DNA of 64,000 nucleotides from Gilliamella sp. wkB112 (GTDB taxonomy: Bacteria > Pseudomonadota > Gammaproteobacteria > Enterobacterales > Orbaceae), in assembly GCF_001690685.1 (NCBI RefSeq), contig NZ_LZGL01000018.1, positions 107,254 through 171,253 of the forward strand, given 5' to 3'. This document shows positions 1-10,371 of this stretch, in pieces. How positions within the stretch are numbered: position 1 is the first letter of the stretch; every line of letters starts with the position of its first letter. A model generated the notes under the pieces. That model was not told the DNA's origin. It did no database searches and was given only the letters and a program-made list of their open reading frames with translations. The translations under genes were made by a program, and so were the position numbers.

Positions 1-1286
1 CTGTCACACAATCACGGAAAAGTTCTGCTAACACAAAAGAACAGCCGACAAAACTATTTGATGATGAATTAACCATTCATCATGGTCCATTCCCGATTGT
101 AGCTCTATCTTCTGGGACATTTATTCCTCAAATGGCCTGGATTGAATACAAAATGACGGAACAAGCATCACCTGAACTTTGGAAATTAGCAGGTAATCAA
201 CCTTTTATAACCGGACATGTTGGTTTAAGTTATTCTAATTATATAAGAGTTAAATTTGTCAATAAGGCGATTTCGGTTAATCAAAAAAATTATAATTTTA
301 TTGACGGTAATCTCGATATTTCAGATGGCTATTATACTTTTGAAAGTGATCAAAATTTTTCAAATATGTTAATTAATACTCATTTGGATAAATTTAATTA
401 CAGTAAAAAAGATTTTGAAGATTTTTTCCATGCTATTTCAATAAATAACCTTACCATCTCAGCAAAACCAAATCTAGAAACTAATAAGTTTGGCTATGAA
501 TTAGGCTTGGGTCATTTTTCCATTCATATAGAAACTAATCAAGGAGATTCATCAAAAGGAGATATTGTTATAGATAATTTTAAAGCGAACGGTACATATG
601 ATCAAATAAATAACGATTTAGAACTACAAAGTACTGTAGATAAATTAAAATTTATTCCGGCTTATATGAACAACTCGCTAGAATTCAATAAAATTATTTT
701 TAATCAGACCAAAAAGTTAAATGAATATGATTCTGTTAATGGTGCGTTAAAAGCAAATATTGAATCCATCATATTCAACAAACAAAATTTAGGCTCGATA
801 ATAGCTGATCTCGACTTTCAAAACCTTGATAAGAAATTATTTTTAAATTCTGAGAATAAATTTAACGAATCACAGTTTGCCAATGTTTATTTTTCGTTGA
901 ATAAATTTAATTGGCATAATGTTGATGGTGATATCACTTTGAGTACTTCTATAAAATTAACTGATAAAGCACAAACATTTTTCGATTTGGATGAACTTGA
1001 TACACTCAAACTAAAACTTGAAGCACCATATAATGTTTTGGCTCGTATTCAAGCGCAAATGGCCAATTCGAAAAAATCAAATATAACATCGGAAGAAATC
1101 AACAAAGCTGACCTGAGCTTACAAATAATAATTGAAATGTTACTACAACAAAATAAAGCGTTTACTTTCAGTAAAGGGGATCAGAAAGGAATATATTCTG
1201 ACATTGATTATACCAAAGAGTACGGTGCTAAAATTAAAGTTAACGGTGAACTATATAGTAAAAAAGAATTTTTTAATCGCTTTTAA
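1..1286 (+). CDS. DUF945 (YdgA-like) family protein, 5' end cut by window edge
   Basis: The frame is open from base 3 with no start before the window edge, so about 427 C-terminal residues are visible. The ATG at 132 is internal: residues encoded before it ('TIHHGPFP') match the two complete paralogues downstream. The 'HHGPFP' motif, the repeated N-x-H-L-D-K-x-NY pattern and the closing 'KVNGELYSKKEFF' match the DUF945 family (E. coli YdgA, about 502 aa), which ends in a similar 'NGQ...F' motif. The family is an envelope protein with an N-terminal membrane anchor and no established biochemical function. This is the first visible copy of a tandem set of three and could be preceded by more. Confidence 0.85.
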   Translation, partial: VTQSRKSSANTKEQPTKLFDDELTIHHGPFPIVALSSGTFIPQMAWIEYKMTEQASPELWKLAGNQPFITGHVGLSYSNYIRVKFVNKAISVNQKNYNFIDGNLDISDGYYTFESDQNFSNMLINTHLDKFNYSKKDFEDFFHAISINNLTISAKPNLETNKFGYELGLGHFSIHIETNQGDSSKGDIVIDNFKANGTYDQINNDLELQSTVDKLKFIPAYMNNSLEFNKIIFNQTKKLNEYDSVNGALKANIESIIFNKQNLGSIIADLDFQNLDKKLFLNSENKFNESQFANVYFSLNKFNWHNVDGDITLSTSIKLTDKAQTFFDLDELDTLKLKLEAPYNVLARIQAQMANSKKSNITSEEINKADLSLQIIIEMLLQQNKAFTFSKGDQKGIYSDIDYTKEYGAKIKVNGELYSKKEFFNRF

Positions 1287-1644
1287 AGCATAAGCTACTA
1301 GTTATAGCTTGGTACTAATTTCGCTGTAAGATGACGAAAAGTTTTCACCCAGCTAATTTCTACCACGTATACAATCATTAATTCATTACTTAAAAAAGTT
1401 AATTTAATTAAATAGTTAATATTATCACGTTTGATATTAACATTACCTTTACCATTAACTATTTAATCTCTATAAGGCAAAAAGAGCCAAAAAATTATCG
1501 CTTAGAAAGTTCAAATAGATTAAAATTGGTAAAATCTGAGCTACAACGTGTCGATCGCATTGAATATATTAACAATCTTTTGAACACCTTTTTCAGCATC
1601 AGGAAAAATAACAGTATTAGATATTTTACAAGGAATTAATAAAC
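1287..1644. other. Intergenic region between DUF945 copies 1 and 2
   Basis: No open frame of note. The right half (about 1456-1644) is duplicated upstream of copy 3 and presumably holds the promoter and leader of copy 2. The Shine-Dalgarno AAGGA at 1630-1634 lies about 10 bases before the ATG. Confidence 0.6.
1456..1644 (+). repeat. Duplicated upstream region of DUF945 genes, copy A
   Basis: This stretch, with landmarks 'AAAATTATCGCTTAG', 'GTTCAAATAGATTAAAATT' and 'AAGGAATTAATAAACATG', recurs at 3367-3559 before the third paralogue with scattered differences. Promoter, leader and ribosome-binding site were therefore duplicated together with the gene. Confidence 0.8.
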
Positions 1645-3159
1645 ATGAAAAAAACCCCACTAGCTATCGGCATTGTTGCAGTATTAGGAATTGGTTACGT
1701 AGGTACGGCATGGTACACAGGTAACATTATTGAAAATAATATTGATAATGAGCTTAAAGAAATTAATCAACAAATTAATCATTATCAAGAAGCATATAAT
1801 GTAGCCATAACTCACAGTAATCTAGAAAAAAACATCTTTTCCACTAAATTACATTTAACAGTGACGTTGTCACCTAAAGATGCGGTTGAAGCAGATATCC
1901 AACCCAAAAAATTATTTGATGATGATATTATAATTCATCATGGCCCATTCCCAATGGCAGCCTTAGCTAAAGGCACATTTTCCCCGCAGATGGCATGGGT
2001 TGAATACCAAATGACAGAGCAAGCAGCTCCGGATCTATGGAAACTATCAGGTAACCAACCATTTATAAGTGGTCATGCAAGCTTAAGTTATCAAAATTAT
2101 CTGCGCGTAAAATTAACTAATAAGGCTCTTTCAGTAAAACCTGAGGATTTGAATTACCTTAATGCTAAACTCGATATTTCTGAAGGGAATTATAGTTTTG
2201 AAAGCGATGCTGATTTTGTAAATTTACAGGTTAACACTCATTTAGATAAATTAAATTATGTTGACACCAATGATAATTTATTTTTATTAAGTAATTTAAC
2301 TTTATCAGCCAAGCCAAATATAGAAAAAACCATTGTTGACTTTGATCTAAATATTGGCAATCTACAGATAATAGATGGCTATTCAGATATAGACGCTACA
2401 GTGAATAATTTAAAATTGAAAGGCAGTGCTAATTACCAAAATAGTGATTTAGAAGTACAAAATAGCGTAGATAAACTTGTATTTAAGCCAATTGACCCTG
2501 AACAAACAAAATCAGTCGAAATAAATAAGCTTACTTTAAATCAAAAAAACACATTAAATGAATCTGATACCGTTGATGGTTTGTTACAAGCTAGTATTGA
2601 TTCTTTCAAATATGGACAACAAAATTTAGGTTCAGGAACTTTAGATTTTGATTACCAAGGGCTTGATAAAAGATTATTTTCTTACAATGAGTTAGATGGT
2701 TTATATGGTAATGTGAGTGAAAAAATCGACCATACCGAAACATCTAATATTAAACTTTCATTAAATAAATTCAATTGGCATAATGTGGCGGGTGATATCA
2801 ATATAAGTGCCAATGTAAAAACTGTTGATATCAATAAAGTTCCGGATGCTCATGATATAGATAAACTTGAAAGTTTTAATTTAAAACTTGATGCACCTTT
2901 TGATGTGTTAGCTAACATTGGAGCACAAATAGAAGCTGTTGAAAAAGGTTCAGATGATATTTCACCTCAGCAAATAGAGAAAGCAAAACAATCACTAGGA
3001 ATGATGTCTCAAATGTTCTTAGGTAATCTTAAATTCTTAACCTTTAAGAAAGATGGTATTCAAGGGATATTCTCAGATGTTGAATATTCACGGGAAAATG
3101 ATATGATAAAAGTTAATGGTCAAGATATACCTAAAGAGGTATTTTTAGAAGATCTTTAA
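1645..3159 (+). CDS. DUF945 (YdgA-like) family protein, copy 2
   Basis: Complete 504-residue protein, the usual length for the family (E. coli YdgA about 502). Residues 1-30 form a short basic N-terminus and a single hydrophobic signal anchor ('LAIGIVAVLGIGYVGTAWYTG'-type), placing the rest in the periplasm. The 'HHGPFPMAALAKG' motif is near residue 98 and the C-terminal 'KVNGQDIPKEVFLEDL' is the conserved family ending. The start is fixed by AAGGA ten bases upstream and by identity with the N-terminus of copy 3. It is closely similar to the flanking genes throughout, so it arose by tandem duplication. Function is not established for the family. Confidence 0.9.
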   Translation: MKKTPLAIGIVAVLGIGYVGTAWYTGNIIENNIDNELKEINQQINHYQEAYNVAITHSNLEKNIFSTKLHLTVTLSPKDAVEADIQPKKLFDDDIIIHHGPFPMAALAKGTFSPQMAWVEYQMTEQAAPDLWKLSGNQPFISGHASLSYQNYLRVKLTNKALSVKPEDLNYLNAKLDISEGNYSFESDADFVNLQVNTHLDKLNYVDTNDNLFLLSNLTLSAKPNIEKTIVDFDLNIGNLQIIDGYSDIDATVNNLKLKGSANYQNSDLEVQNSVDKLVFKPIDPEQTKSVEINKLTLNQKNTLNESDTVDGLLQASIDSFKYGQQNLGSGTLDFDYQGLDKRLFSYNELDGLYGNVSEKIDHTETSNIKLSLNKFNWHNVAGDINISANVKTVDINKVPDAHDIDKLESFNLKLDAPFDVLANIGAQIEAVEKGSDDISPQQIEKAKQSLGMMSQMFLGNLKFLTFKKDGIQGIFSDVEYSRENDMIKVNGQDIPKEVFLEDL

Positions 3160-3182
3160 GTAACAATAATTGAAAATTATAA

Positions 3183-3205
3183 TTCCGCCGGTTTAACTGG
3201 CGGAA
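3183..3205 (+). terminator. Hairpin after DUF945 copy 2
   Basis: Stem TTCCGCC/GGCGGAA with a 9-base loop, 24 bases after the stop codon. No clear T tract follows, so it may be a weak terminator or an mRNA-stabilising hairpin. Confidence 0.5.
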
Positions 3206-3366
3206 TAAGTCCAAATTAATCCATCTCACGACTTACTTATGCACATCAATTACTTATCACCCAAAGGCGTGTAAACTAATTCAAACCTATTAACTTATAT
3301 TTAAATCAAAACACCTAACCAATTCGAACAAATATCGATGCCATATTATTTTTATTAGCAATTACT

Positions 3367-3559
3367 AATGATTATTTAATCTCACTATTCAAAACAGGAC
3401 CAAAAAATTATCGCTTAGCAAGTTCAAATAGATTAAAATTAATAAAATCTGTGCTATACACATGTCGATCACATTGAATATATTTAAATTCTATTGACCA
3501 CCTTCTCTCAGCATCAGAAAGAATAATAACTATAGATGTTATATAAGGAATTAATAAAC
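3367..3559 (+). repeat. Duplicated upstream region of DUF945 genes, copy B
   Basis: Second copy of the 1456-1644 upstream region. It ends in the same 'AAGGAATTAATAAAC' leader directly before the ATG at 3560. The rest of the 3160-3559 gap holds the hairpin after copy 2 and nothing else recognisable. Confidence 0.8.
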
Positions 3560-5077
3560 ATGAAAAAAACTACACTAGCTATTGGTATTATTGCAGTACT
3601 AGGGATCGGTTACGTTGGTACCGCATGGTATACAGGCAATATTATTGAAAATAATATTGATAGTGAGCTTAAAGAAATCAATCAGAAAATTAATGATTAT
3701 CAGGACAAATTTAAAGTAGACATAAGTTACAGCAAGTTAGAAAAAAACATCTTTTCTACCACCTTTCATTTAACTGTGACGTTGTCACCTATAGATAATT
3801 ATGGCATTGATTCTCAACCAAGGAAATTATTTGATGATGATATCATAATCCATCATGGTCCATTCCCAATGGCAGCCATAGCTAAAGGTACATTTTCACC
3901 ACAAATGGCATGGATAGAATACCAGATGTCTGAACACACAGATCCTGATTTGTGGAAACTATTAGATAACCAACCATTCATAAGTGCCCATGCAGGTATA
4001 AGTTATCAAAATAATCTGCGAGTAAAAGTAACCAACAAAGCGCTATCGGCTACACCAGATAATTTAAAATATCTTGATGGCTTATTTGTTATTTCCGAAG
4101 GTGATTATTCTTTTGAAAGTAATGTTGATTTTGCAAATATACAGGTTAATGCCCATTTAGATAAATTAAAGTATATTGAAAACGCAAATAATTCATTGAC
4201 ATTAGATAATTTAAATATATCCACCAAACCAAATAACAATAAAACTATTGTCGACTTTGACATAAATGTTGGTCATCTTAATGTACAAGATGGTGATTAT
4301 CGTTATTCGCATTTACCATTAGAAGCTACAGTAGATAATTGCAAAACACAAGGTAGTTTCAATTATAAAAACCATGATTTAAACGTGCAAAATAGCATAG
4401 ATAAATTGATATTTAAGCAAATAAGTCAGGAACCAACCCAACCAATTGAATTTAACAAACTGGTTTTAAACCAAAAAAATGCCCTAAATACATCAGATAC
4501 CGTTGATGGTTTTTTTCAACTTAATGTTGAATCAGTTAGTTATGGGCAACAAAACCTTGGTTATGGAACTTTGGATTTTGCTTTCCAAGGACTGGATAAG
4601 AAATTATTCTCTTATGATAGTGAAGATGATTTCTATGATGACGTGGATGAAATCGATATGTCTAATATTAAACTTTCATTAAATCAATTCAATTGGCACA
4701 ATATTGGGGGTGATGTTAATATCAGCGCTGATGCTAAATGGGTCGATATGAAAGAAGCCCCGGACACATATGGTTTTGAGCAAATTGAAAACTTTAATTT
4801 AAAAATCGATGTTCCTTTTAAAGTATTGGCTTATATGTTTGCACAAATAGAAGCAGCCAAGAAACAAGAGAATGAAATATCTCAAGCCGTTATCGATGAA
4901 AGGATAAAATCTCTAGAAGATCTTTGCGAAAGGTTTTTTAGTGATGCCAAATTTCTTACTTTCAAAAGAAATAATATTTCGGGTTTTTTCTCGGACGTTG
5001 AATATTCAAAAGAAAATATTATGATAAAAGTTAACGGCGAAAAAATGCTTAGAGAAGAACTATTTGATGCCTTTTGA
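3560..5077 (+). CDS. DUF945 (YdgA-like) family protein, copy 3
   Basis: 505 residues. The frame is open to an ATG at 3536, but the start at 3560 is preferred because it has AAGGA at the right spacing and gives the same 'MKKT.LAIGI' N-terminus as copy 2. It has a single N-terminal signal anchor, then a large periplasmic region with 'HHGPFPMAAIAKG' and a C-terminal 'KVNGEKMLREELFDAF' ending. It diverges from copy 2 mainly between residues 200 and 400. No frameshifts are seen, so all visible copies appear to be maintained. Role unknown. Confidence 0.9.
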   Translation: MKKTTLAIGIIAVLGIGYVGTAWYTGNIIENNIDSELKEINQKINDYQDKFKVDISYSKLEKNIFSTTFHLTVTLSPIDNYGIDSQPRKLFDDDIIIHHGPFPMAAIAKGTFSPQMAWIEYQMSEHTDPDLWKLLDNQPFISAHAGISYQNNLRVKVTNKALSATPDNLKYLDGLFVISEGDYSFESNVDFANIQVNAHLDKLKYIENANNSLTLDNLNISTKPNNNKTIVDFDINVGHLNVQDGDYRYSHLPLEATVDNCKTQGSFNYKNHDLNVQNSIDKLIFKQISQEPTQPIEFNKLVLNQKNALNTSDTVDGFFQLNVESVSYGQQNLGYGTLDFAFQGLDKKLFSYDSEDDFYDDVDEIDMSNIKLSLNQFNWHNIGGDVNISADAKWVDMKEAPDTYGFEQIENFNLKIDVPFKVLAYMFAQIEAAKKQENEISQAVIDERIKSLEDLCERFFSDAKFLTFKRNNISGFFSDVEYSKENIMIKVNGEKMLREELFDAF

Positions 5078-5112
5078 GCCATAATAGTTTTAAATTATAG
5101 AGCAAATATTAC

Positions 5113-5141
5113 TTATTCCGCTCATTTAAATGGCGAAATAA
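5113..5141 (+). terminator. Imperfect hairpin after DUF945 copy 3
   Basis: TTATTCCGC pairs with GCGAAATAA with one mismatch, about 35 bases after the stop codon. It resembles the hairpin after copy 2, so the 3' flank was duplicated too. Confidence 0.4.
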
Positions 5142-5171
5142 ATTTCAAATCAACTAATCCTAAGATTGACT

Positions 5172-6578
5172 ATGAACACAAATTCAGCAAATCAAAATAA
5201 CGAAAATCAATTTAAACGTACTATGAAAACCCGGCATCTCATTATGCTATCTTTAGGTGGTGTTATTGGTACTGGATTATTTTTTAATACTGGTTATATC
5301 ATCGCTACTGCGGGTGCTGTAGGTACGATTATTGCTTACTTAATTGGTGCATTAGTTGTGTATTTAGTGATGTTATGTCTAGGTGAACTAGCTGTTGCTA
5401 TGCCAGAAACTGGAGCTTTTCATACTTACGCCACTCGTTTTATCAGCCCTGGAACGGGATATACGGTTGCTTGGCTTTATTGGCTCACTTGGACTGTTGC
5501 TTTAGGTTCGAGTTTAATTGCAGCTAGTTTATGTGCACAATATTGGTTCCCATGGATACCTGTTTGGGTTTGGTGTTTAATTTTTTGTGCTATGATTTTT
5601 GGGTTAAATATCTTCACTACGGCATTTTTTGCTGAAAGTGAATTTTGGTTTTCAATTATAAAAGTTATTACCATTATCATTTTTATTATTGCAGGTTGCG
5701 GCGCTATATTTGGTTTTATCCCGATGAAATACGATATGCCAGCACCATTTCTACACAATATTACTGCTTCTGGTTGGTTCCCAAATGGCATTACACCAAT
5801 CATTATGACCATGGTTTCGGTTAACTTTGCCTTTTCCGGTACTGAATTAATCGGTATTGCAGCTGGAGAAGCACAAAATCCAGAAAAAACCATTCCATTA
5901 GCAATCAAAGCTACTATTTTGCGATTAATCATTTTCTTTATTGGGACTATTTTCGTATTAGCTGCACTACTCCCCATGGATCAAGCTGGGGTAATAAGAA
6001 GTCCTTTTGTTATGGTATTTGACAATATTGGGGTACCTTATGCCGCTGACTTTTTTAATTATGTGATTTTAACCGCCATTTTATCGGCAGCGAATTCTGG
6101 GCTCTATGCTTCAGGTCGAATGTTATGGTCACTATCTAACCAAGGCACTTTACCAAAGTGTTTTGGTAAATTAACTAAACAAGGCGTTCCAGCAATTGCT
6201 ATCAGTATTAGCATGCTTGGTGGACTATTAGCCTTATTTACTTGTGTAATTGCGCCAGATACTGTTTTTGTGGCATTAACGGCTATTTCTGGCTTTGCTG
6301 TGGTTGCCGTTTGGCTTAGTATTTGTGTTTCTCATTACTTTTTTAGACAACAATTAACCACAACACAACTAAGTACATTAAAATATAAAGCTCCATGGTA
6401 CCCCTTAGTGTCTATTTTAGGCATTATTTTATGCTCAGTTGCCTGTATTGGGCTGGCTTTCGATCCGGAACAGCGAATTGCACTTTATTGTGGTATTCCT
6501 TTTGTTGCGGTTTGCTACATTGCTCATTATTTTACTCAAGTCTTTAAAAAACGAGATTCTACTAATGAAAATCGATAA
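5172..6578 (+). CDS. mmuP: S-methylmethionine permease (APC family)
   Basis: About 468-residue, 12-segment amino-acid permease. '[21 protein letters not shown]' at the N-terminus is the APC-family substrate-binding signature, and the sequence resembles E. coli MmuP (467 aa) throughout. It should import S-methylmethionine across the inner membrane. A TTG two codons upstream (5166) is possible, but the ATG at 5172 is preferred; no strong Shine-Dalgarno is visible for either. The next gene, mmuM, starts inside this one (14-base overlap), so the two are translationally coupled. No MetJ-type boxes are seen in the short upstream gap. Confidence 0.9.
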   Translation: MNTNSANQNNENQFKRTMKTRHLIMLSLGGVIGTGLFFNTGYIIATAGAVGTIIAYLIGALVVYLVMLCLGELAVAMPETGAFHTYATRFISPGTGYTVAWLYWLTWTVALGSSLIAASLCAQYWFPWIPVWVWCLIFCAMIFGLNIFTTAFFAESEFWFSIIKVITIIIFIIAGCGAIFGFIPMKYDMPAPFLHNITASGWFPNGITPIIMTMVSVNFAFSGTELIGIAAGEAQNPEKTIPLAIKATILRLIIFFIGTIFVLAALLPMDQAGVIRSPFVMVFDNIGVPYAADFFNYVILTAILSAANSGLYASGRMLWSLSNQGTLPKCFGKLTKQGVPAIAISISMLGGLLALFTCVIAPDTVFVALTAISGFAVVAVWLSICVSHYFFRQQLTTTQLSTLKYKAPWYPLVSILGIILCSVACIGLAFDPEQRIALYCGIPFVAVCYIAHYFTQVFKKRDSTNENR

Positions 6579-7509
6579 CCAGATTGCTAACTTATTAAAA
6601 TATAAAAAATACATTGTTATTGATGGTGCTCTTGCCAGTGAATTACAACACCGAGGATGTGATCTTAATGACAGTTTATGGTCTGCCAAGGTATTAATTG
6701 AACACCCACAACTCATTAGTCAAGTGCATTATGATTATTTTAAAGCGGGTGCTGATTGTGCCATAACCGCAAGTTATCAAGCAACTCCTCTTGGATTTGC
6801 TCAAAAAGGAATTAATGAAATTGAAGCAATTGCTTTAATCAAAAAAAGTGTCGAACTTGCGCAGCAAGCCAAACAACGTTATTTAGCTGAAATACCACAA
6901 AATAAACTGCTGTTAATTGCCGGTTCTGTGGGGCCTTATGGCGCCTATTTAGCTAATGGTTCGGAATATACTGGAGATTATCAGCTTTCGGAATCTGAAT
7001 TTATTGATTTTCATCGTGTTCGTATGCAAGCCCTTATCGAAGCCAAGGTTGATCTGTTAGCTTGTGAAACCATGCCTTCCTTTGCTGAAATCAGAGCATT
7101 AACTAAACTATTACAACAATTCCCTCATATGACTTGCTGGTTTTCGATGACGTTAAAAGATGCTAAGTATCTTAGTGATGGCACACCATTATCCTTAGTG
7201 ATTGAGCATTTAAATAAGGTTAATCAAATCGTCAGTATTGGCGTTAATTGTATTGCTCTGGAAAAAGTCACCGCCGCACTAACAACATTGCATCAGTTGA
7301 CCTCTAAGCCTCTTATTGTTTATCCAAATTCCGGTGAACAATATGATCCGAGCACTAAACAATGGCGTCACAACCATCAACATGATTGTACTTTTACTAA
7401 CCAAGTAGCTACTTGGACCAAGTTAGGAGCAAAATTGATTGGTGGCTGCTGCCAAACCACACCTGCCGATATAGTAGAAATTAATCACTTATTAGCAACT
7501 AAAAAATAA
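6565..7509 (+). CDS. mmuM: Homocysteine S-methyltransferase (S-methylmethionine dependent)
   Basis: 314 residues, matching E. coli MmuM (310). It transfers a methyl group from S-methylmethionine (or SAM) to homocysteine, giving methionine. Seen motifs: '[12 protein letters not shown]' at the start of the TIM barrel, 'GVNC' and 'GGCC' supplying the zinc-binding cysteines near the C-terminus. The open frame extends upstream to 6439, but homology begins at the ATG at 6565, which overlaps mmuP by 14 bases. With the permease it makes a two-gene scavenging operon for a plant-derived methyl donor, compatible with a pollen- or plant-fed host (inference). Confidence 0.93.
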   Translation: MKIDNQIANLLKYKKYIVIDGALASELQHRGCDLNDSLWSAKVLIEHPQLISQVHYDYFKAGADCAITASYQATPLGFAQKGINEIEAIALIKKSVELAQQAKQRYLAEIPQNKLLLIAGSVGPYGAYLANGSEYTGDYQLSESEFIDFHRVRMQALIEAKVDLLACETMPSFAEIRALTKLLQQFPHMTCWFSMTLKDAKYLSDGTPLSLVIEHLNKVNQIVSIGVNCIALEKVTAALTTLHQLTSKPLIVYPNSGEQYDPSTKQWRHNHQHDCTFTNQVATWTKLGAKLIGGCCQTTPADIVEINHLLATKK

Positions 7510-7530
7510 TATTATTGGTAAGATAATGAA

Positions 7531-7558
7531 ATGACTGACAATGTTTCAGGTCAGTCAT
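7531..7558 (+). terminator. Hairpin after mmuM
   Basis: Perfect 9-bp stem ATGACTGAC/GTCAGTCAT with a 10-base loop, 21 bases after the mmuM stop codon, followed by ACGTTTTAG. Probable terminator with a weak T tract. Confidence 0.55.
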
Positions 7559-7979
7559 ACGTTTTAGATTAAAAAACTACCTATATTCAATATTTAAGTG
7601 CTAATTGAAATTGAGTTAGTAAAAGGCCTCATAAAGTGTTTTATACTCGAACCTTTTTCTTTCAATGATTTAACCGATTTTCAACCGCTTGTCTATTCAT
7701 TACTAAACGCCTTTTTTATATCTTGCGACAACTCATTCATAACTCGTGATTTAAAGTATAATTAGATAAATATGACGGTTACATTTTTTCCAGATTAATA
7801 TGGAATGAAATGTAATCATGATTGAATAGCAAAGAACTGGATTGCTAAAACACCTATAATATCCATTAATTACTACAATATGATTAAAACCGTATGGATT
7901 AATTTACAATTAATATCAATGAGGTAAAGTACTCTCAAAACATCATCTTTTTATTTTAAAGAGAAAAACAGTAATTAAA
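7559..7979. other. Gene-free gap between mmuM and the convergent AraC gene
   Basis: About 420 bases with no open frame, RNA gene or clear repeat that I can recognise. It lies between two convergent genes, so it needs no promoter. Composition is like its surroundings; it may be a decayed gene. Confidence 0.4.
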
Positions 7980-8777
7980 TTATCGACGCAACTGTTTAGG
8001 TGAAAAACCAAAGCGTTTTTTAAAATAAAAGGCAAAGCGGGAACCTGATTCATAGCCTATTGCTTGTGAGATTTGTAGTATAGATTTTTGGCTTGTTTGT
8101 AACAACATCAATCCATGACTGAGCCTTACATCTAATATAATTTGTGATAAGTTATATCCTTCAAGCGCTAAATGTCTTCGTAATGTCGATTCACTCAAAG
8201 CAAATTGTTTAGCCAATTCACTAGCATACCACTTTTTACTAGGTTGCATACCAATAACTCGCCGAATTTTTTGGCTAAGTTTGTCAGGATTGGGGGGCAT
8301 AAAAGCAATGTGCATAGTTGACAATCGAATAAGTAACTCATAAAAAAAGTGTTTAACCAAGGTTAAATCACATGATGAATTATTAAAATCTTCGGTCAAA
8401 AGTTCATTTTTAATTTGCTTCAATCGATCAATAAACGTAGTTGTTAATTGGGTTTGTACACTAATTTTATTCAGCATGATAGTTTTAGGCGGTAACTGAG
8501 AGAGCGCAAACTGATGCAATAACTCACTACACCAAGTAAAACAAAGCGCTTGATACTGTTGTTCATTAATTGATAAGTTAGTTACATTAATTAGCATGTT
8601 GGCCGGAATAACTATTAACTGCCCTGCTTTTACGATAAAATGCTCCCCACTACATTCGACATGTTTTTCACCATTTAGCACAAATACCATCATTGCATCA
8701 CTGTTCTCAATCTGCTTAAGCTTTTGATTACAACATTGCATAATGTGATTAATTTGTCCGATTGATGTAAAATTCAC
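7980..8777 (-). CDS. AraC-family transcriptional regulator
   Basis: 265 residues. The N-terminal ~130 residues look like a cupin-type sensor ('GEHFIVKAGQLIVIPANM'). The C-terminal ~100 residues carry two helix-turn-helix motifs: 'ASELAKQFALSESTLRRHL' and 'ILQISQAIGYESGSRFAFYF', ending in the family 'FKKRFGFSPKQLRR'. Ligand and targets cannot be read from the sequence. It lies 31 bases downstream of the PEBP-like gene on the same strand and could be co-transcribed with it. Confidence 0.85.
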   Translation of the reverse strand: MNFTSIGQINHIMQCCNQKLKQIENSDAMMVFVLNGEKHVECSGEHFIVKAGQLIVIPANMLINVTNLSINEQQYQALCFTWCSELLHQFALSQLPPKTIMLNKISVQTQLTTTFIDRLKQIKNELLTEDFNNSSCDLTLVKHFFYELLIRLSTMHIAFMPPNPDKLSQKIRRVIGMQPSKKWYASELAKQFALSESTLRRHLALEGYNLSQIILDVRLSHGLMLLQTSQKSILQISQAIGYESGSRFAFYFKKRFGFSPKQLRR

Positions 8778-8808
8778 AATATCAATACTTAATTAGTTAT
8801 GCCTTTAC

Positions 8809-9369
8809 TCAGCGTGAATAATTATAGCTTACTGCCGCTTTAGCGATTTGATGTGAATTAGCAATAAACCCTATTAATGCTGGTGTAGTTTGATCATTTA
8901 TTTCTATATGATCAATATCTAGTGCATAAAGCGTAAATTGATAGCGGTGATTAGTCTTTTCTGGAGGGCAAGGACCACCATAAAGACTCACTCCAAAATC
9001 ATTACGAATCAATTGACTACCATTGGGTAACAACTCAGTATGATTACCCGCAGACTGCACTATAGATTGCGTTGATACTGGAATATTCACTATTACCCAA
9101 TGCCACCATCCAGATCCTGTTGGTGCATCAGGATCGAACATAGTTAAAACCAGACTTTTTGCATGTTCCGGTAAATTCTCCCATAAAATCTGTGGTGATA
9201 TATTTTCACCTTGGCACCCAAACTGATTAGCAACAAATTTTGCTGTAAATCCGTGTTGTTCCAAATCAGGGATCGTTAATTCCAATGGTTCGGCAATACA
9301 ATTAGCTGAACTTAGCAACAATGTACCCAAAAAAATTGACCTAAGTTTATTTAAATTGAATTTGTGCAT
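8809..9369 (-). CDS. Exported YbhB/YbcL-type (PEBP-like) protein
   Basis: 186 residues. A signal peptide (residues 1-26, cleavage near 'NCIA-EP') is followed by a phosphatidylethanolamine-binding-protein fold with the conserved 'MFDPDAPTGSGWWHWVIVNI' (DPDAP...HW) and 'GPCPPEKTNHRYQFTLYAL' motifs. Length and export match E. coli YbcL (about 183 aa) better than cytoplasmic YbhB. Ligand unknown. The Shine-Dalgarno AAGGA lies 6 bases before the start. The downstream AraC gene may be its regulator. Confidence 0.88.
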   Translation of the reverse strand: MHKFNLNKLRSIFLGTLLLSSANCIAEPLELTIPDLEQHGFTAKFVANQFGCQGENISPQILWENLPEHAKSLVLTMFDPDAPTGSGWWHWVIVNIPVSTQSIVQSAGNHTELLPNGSQLIRNDFGVSLYGGPCPPEKTNHRYQFTLYALDIDHIEINDQTTPALIGFIANSHQIAKAAVSYNYSR

Positions 9370-9463
9370 TTTTATTCCTTATAATTACTTTAAAAATACA
9401 ATAAACCATTCATTTCAGAAATTCAGCACAGATTCGCCGAAATTAGGTACAAATTCGCTGAAT

Positions 9464-10075
9464 CTACTTTTTTGTAGCCAGTACAACACGTTCAACGGTA
9501 TCAACAATCGCTCGAGTTTGTGAATCAATTTCGATATTCACTTTATCGCCAACTTTTTTAGTGTCCAAGGTTGTAATAGCAAGGGTTTCCGGAATAAGAT
9601 GAATTTCAAACTGATCACCTTTAACCTCACCGATGGTTAAACTAGCACCATCAATGCCAATAAAACCCTTGTACAGAACATATTTCATAAATTGTGCCGG
9701 CATGGCTAACGTCATGGCGCAATTAGTGGAAGTTTTTTGAATATCAACAATAGTGGCGGTGCAGGAAACATGCCCGGACATGACATGACCACCTATTTCA
9801 TCACCATATTTGGCACTACGTTCAATATTAACGTAATCATGCAGCTTTTTATCACCTAAGGTGGTTAAGGCTAAGGTTTCTTCCATAATATCAAAAGTGA
9901 CCCAATCATCAGCAAAATCGGTTACTGTCAAACAACAACCATCATTGGCAATTGAGGCACCAATTTCAATATTATTGGTTAATTTATGTGGTAATTTGAT
10001 TTTATAAGTGCGTAATTTATCTTGATCGGCAATTTCAATAATTTGACCAATGCCCTGCACAATGCCCGTGTACAT
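9464..10075 (-). CDS. ribE: Riboflavin synthase alpha subunit
   Basis: 203 residues. It catalyses dismutation of two 6,7-dimethyl-8-ribityllumazine molecules to riboflavin, the last step of the pathway (E. coli gene ribC/ribE, 213 aa). Two homologous lumazine-binding halves are visible: 'MYTGIVQGIGQI...NDGCCLTV' and 'KGFIGIDGASLTIGE', with 'EIGGHVMSGH' between. The frame is open to 10099, but the start at 10075 is chosen because the family begins 'MFTGIVQG' and a CTAAGGA ribosome-binding site lies just upstream. No FMN riboswitch is recognisable upstream. Confidence 0.95.
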   Translation of the reverse strand: MYTGIVQGIGQIIEIADQDKLRTYKIKLPHKLTNNIEIGASIANDGCCLTVTDFADDWVTFDIMEETLALTTLGDKKLHDYVNIERSAKYGDEIGGHVMSGHVSCTATIVDIQKTSTNCAMTLAMPAQFMKYVLYKGFIGIDGASLTIGEVKGDQFEIHLIPETLAITTLDTKKVGDKVNIEIDSQTRAIVDTVERVVLATKK

Positions 10076-10371
10076 AATATTCCTTAGATTAATAACCAAT
10101 AGATGTACTATTCTAGCCTAAATTGACAAAAATTTAATGCCATTCACATAATTTATTAGCTTTAAATTTAATCCGAGTCCTTTAATCAACCTTTGTAAAG
10201 CGCCAATAATTAAGTTATCAGTTAATTATATTCATTTTAAAAACATAGGCATTTTATTTGTCTGCTGTTATGATTACATTTATTTTGCCAAATCTTAAAT
10301 AATATTTCTTAGACTAATTTATAACTGCAACCTATTAGTTTAAGTACATTTTATTAATTAAGGATCATTTT

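Noticed and set aside
5078..5171. MetJ boxes before mmuP
   Set aside because: No tandem AGACGTCT-like sites found; only a hairpin from the DUF945 duplication.
5477..5977. Long antisense open frame inside mmuP
   Set aside because: Shadow of the hydrophobic permease gene; no start signal and no protein-like motif.
10100..10371. Fluoride or FMN riboswitch upstream of crcB or ribE
   Set aside because: No recognisable conserved riboswitch core on either strand; the gap is plain AT-rich sequence.
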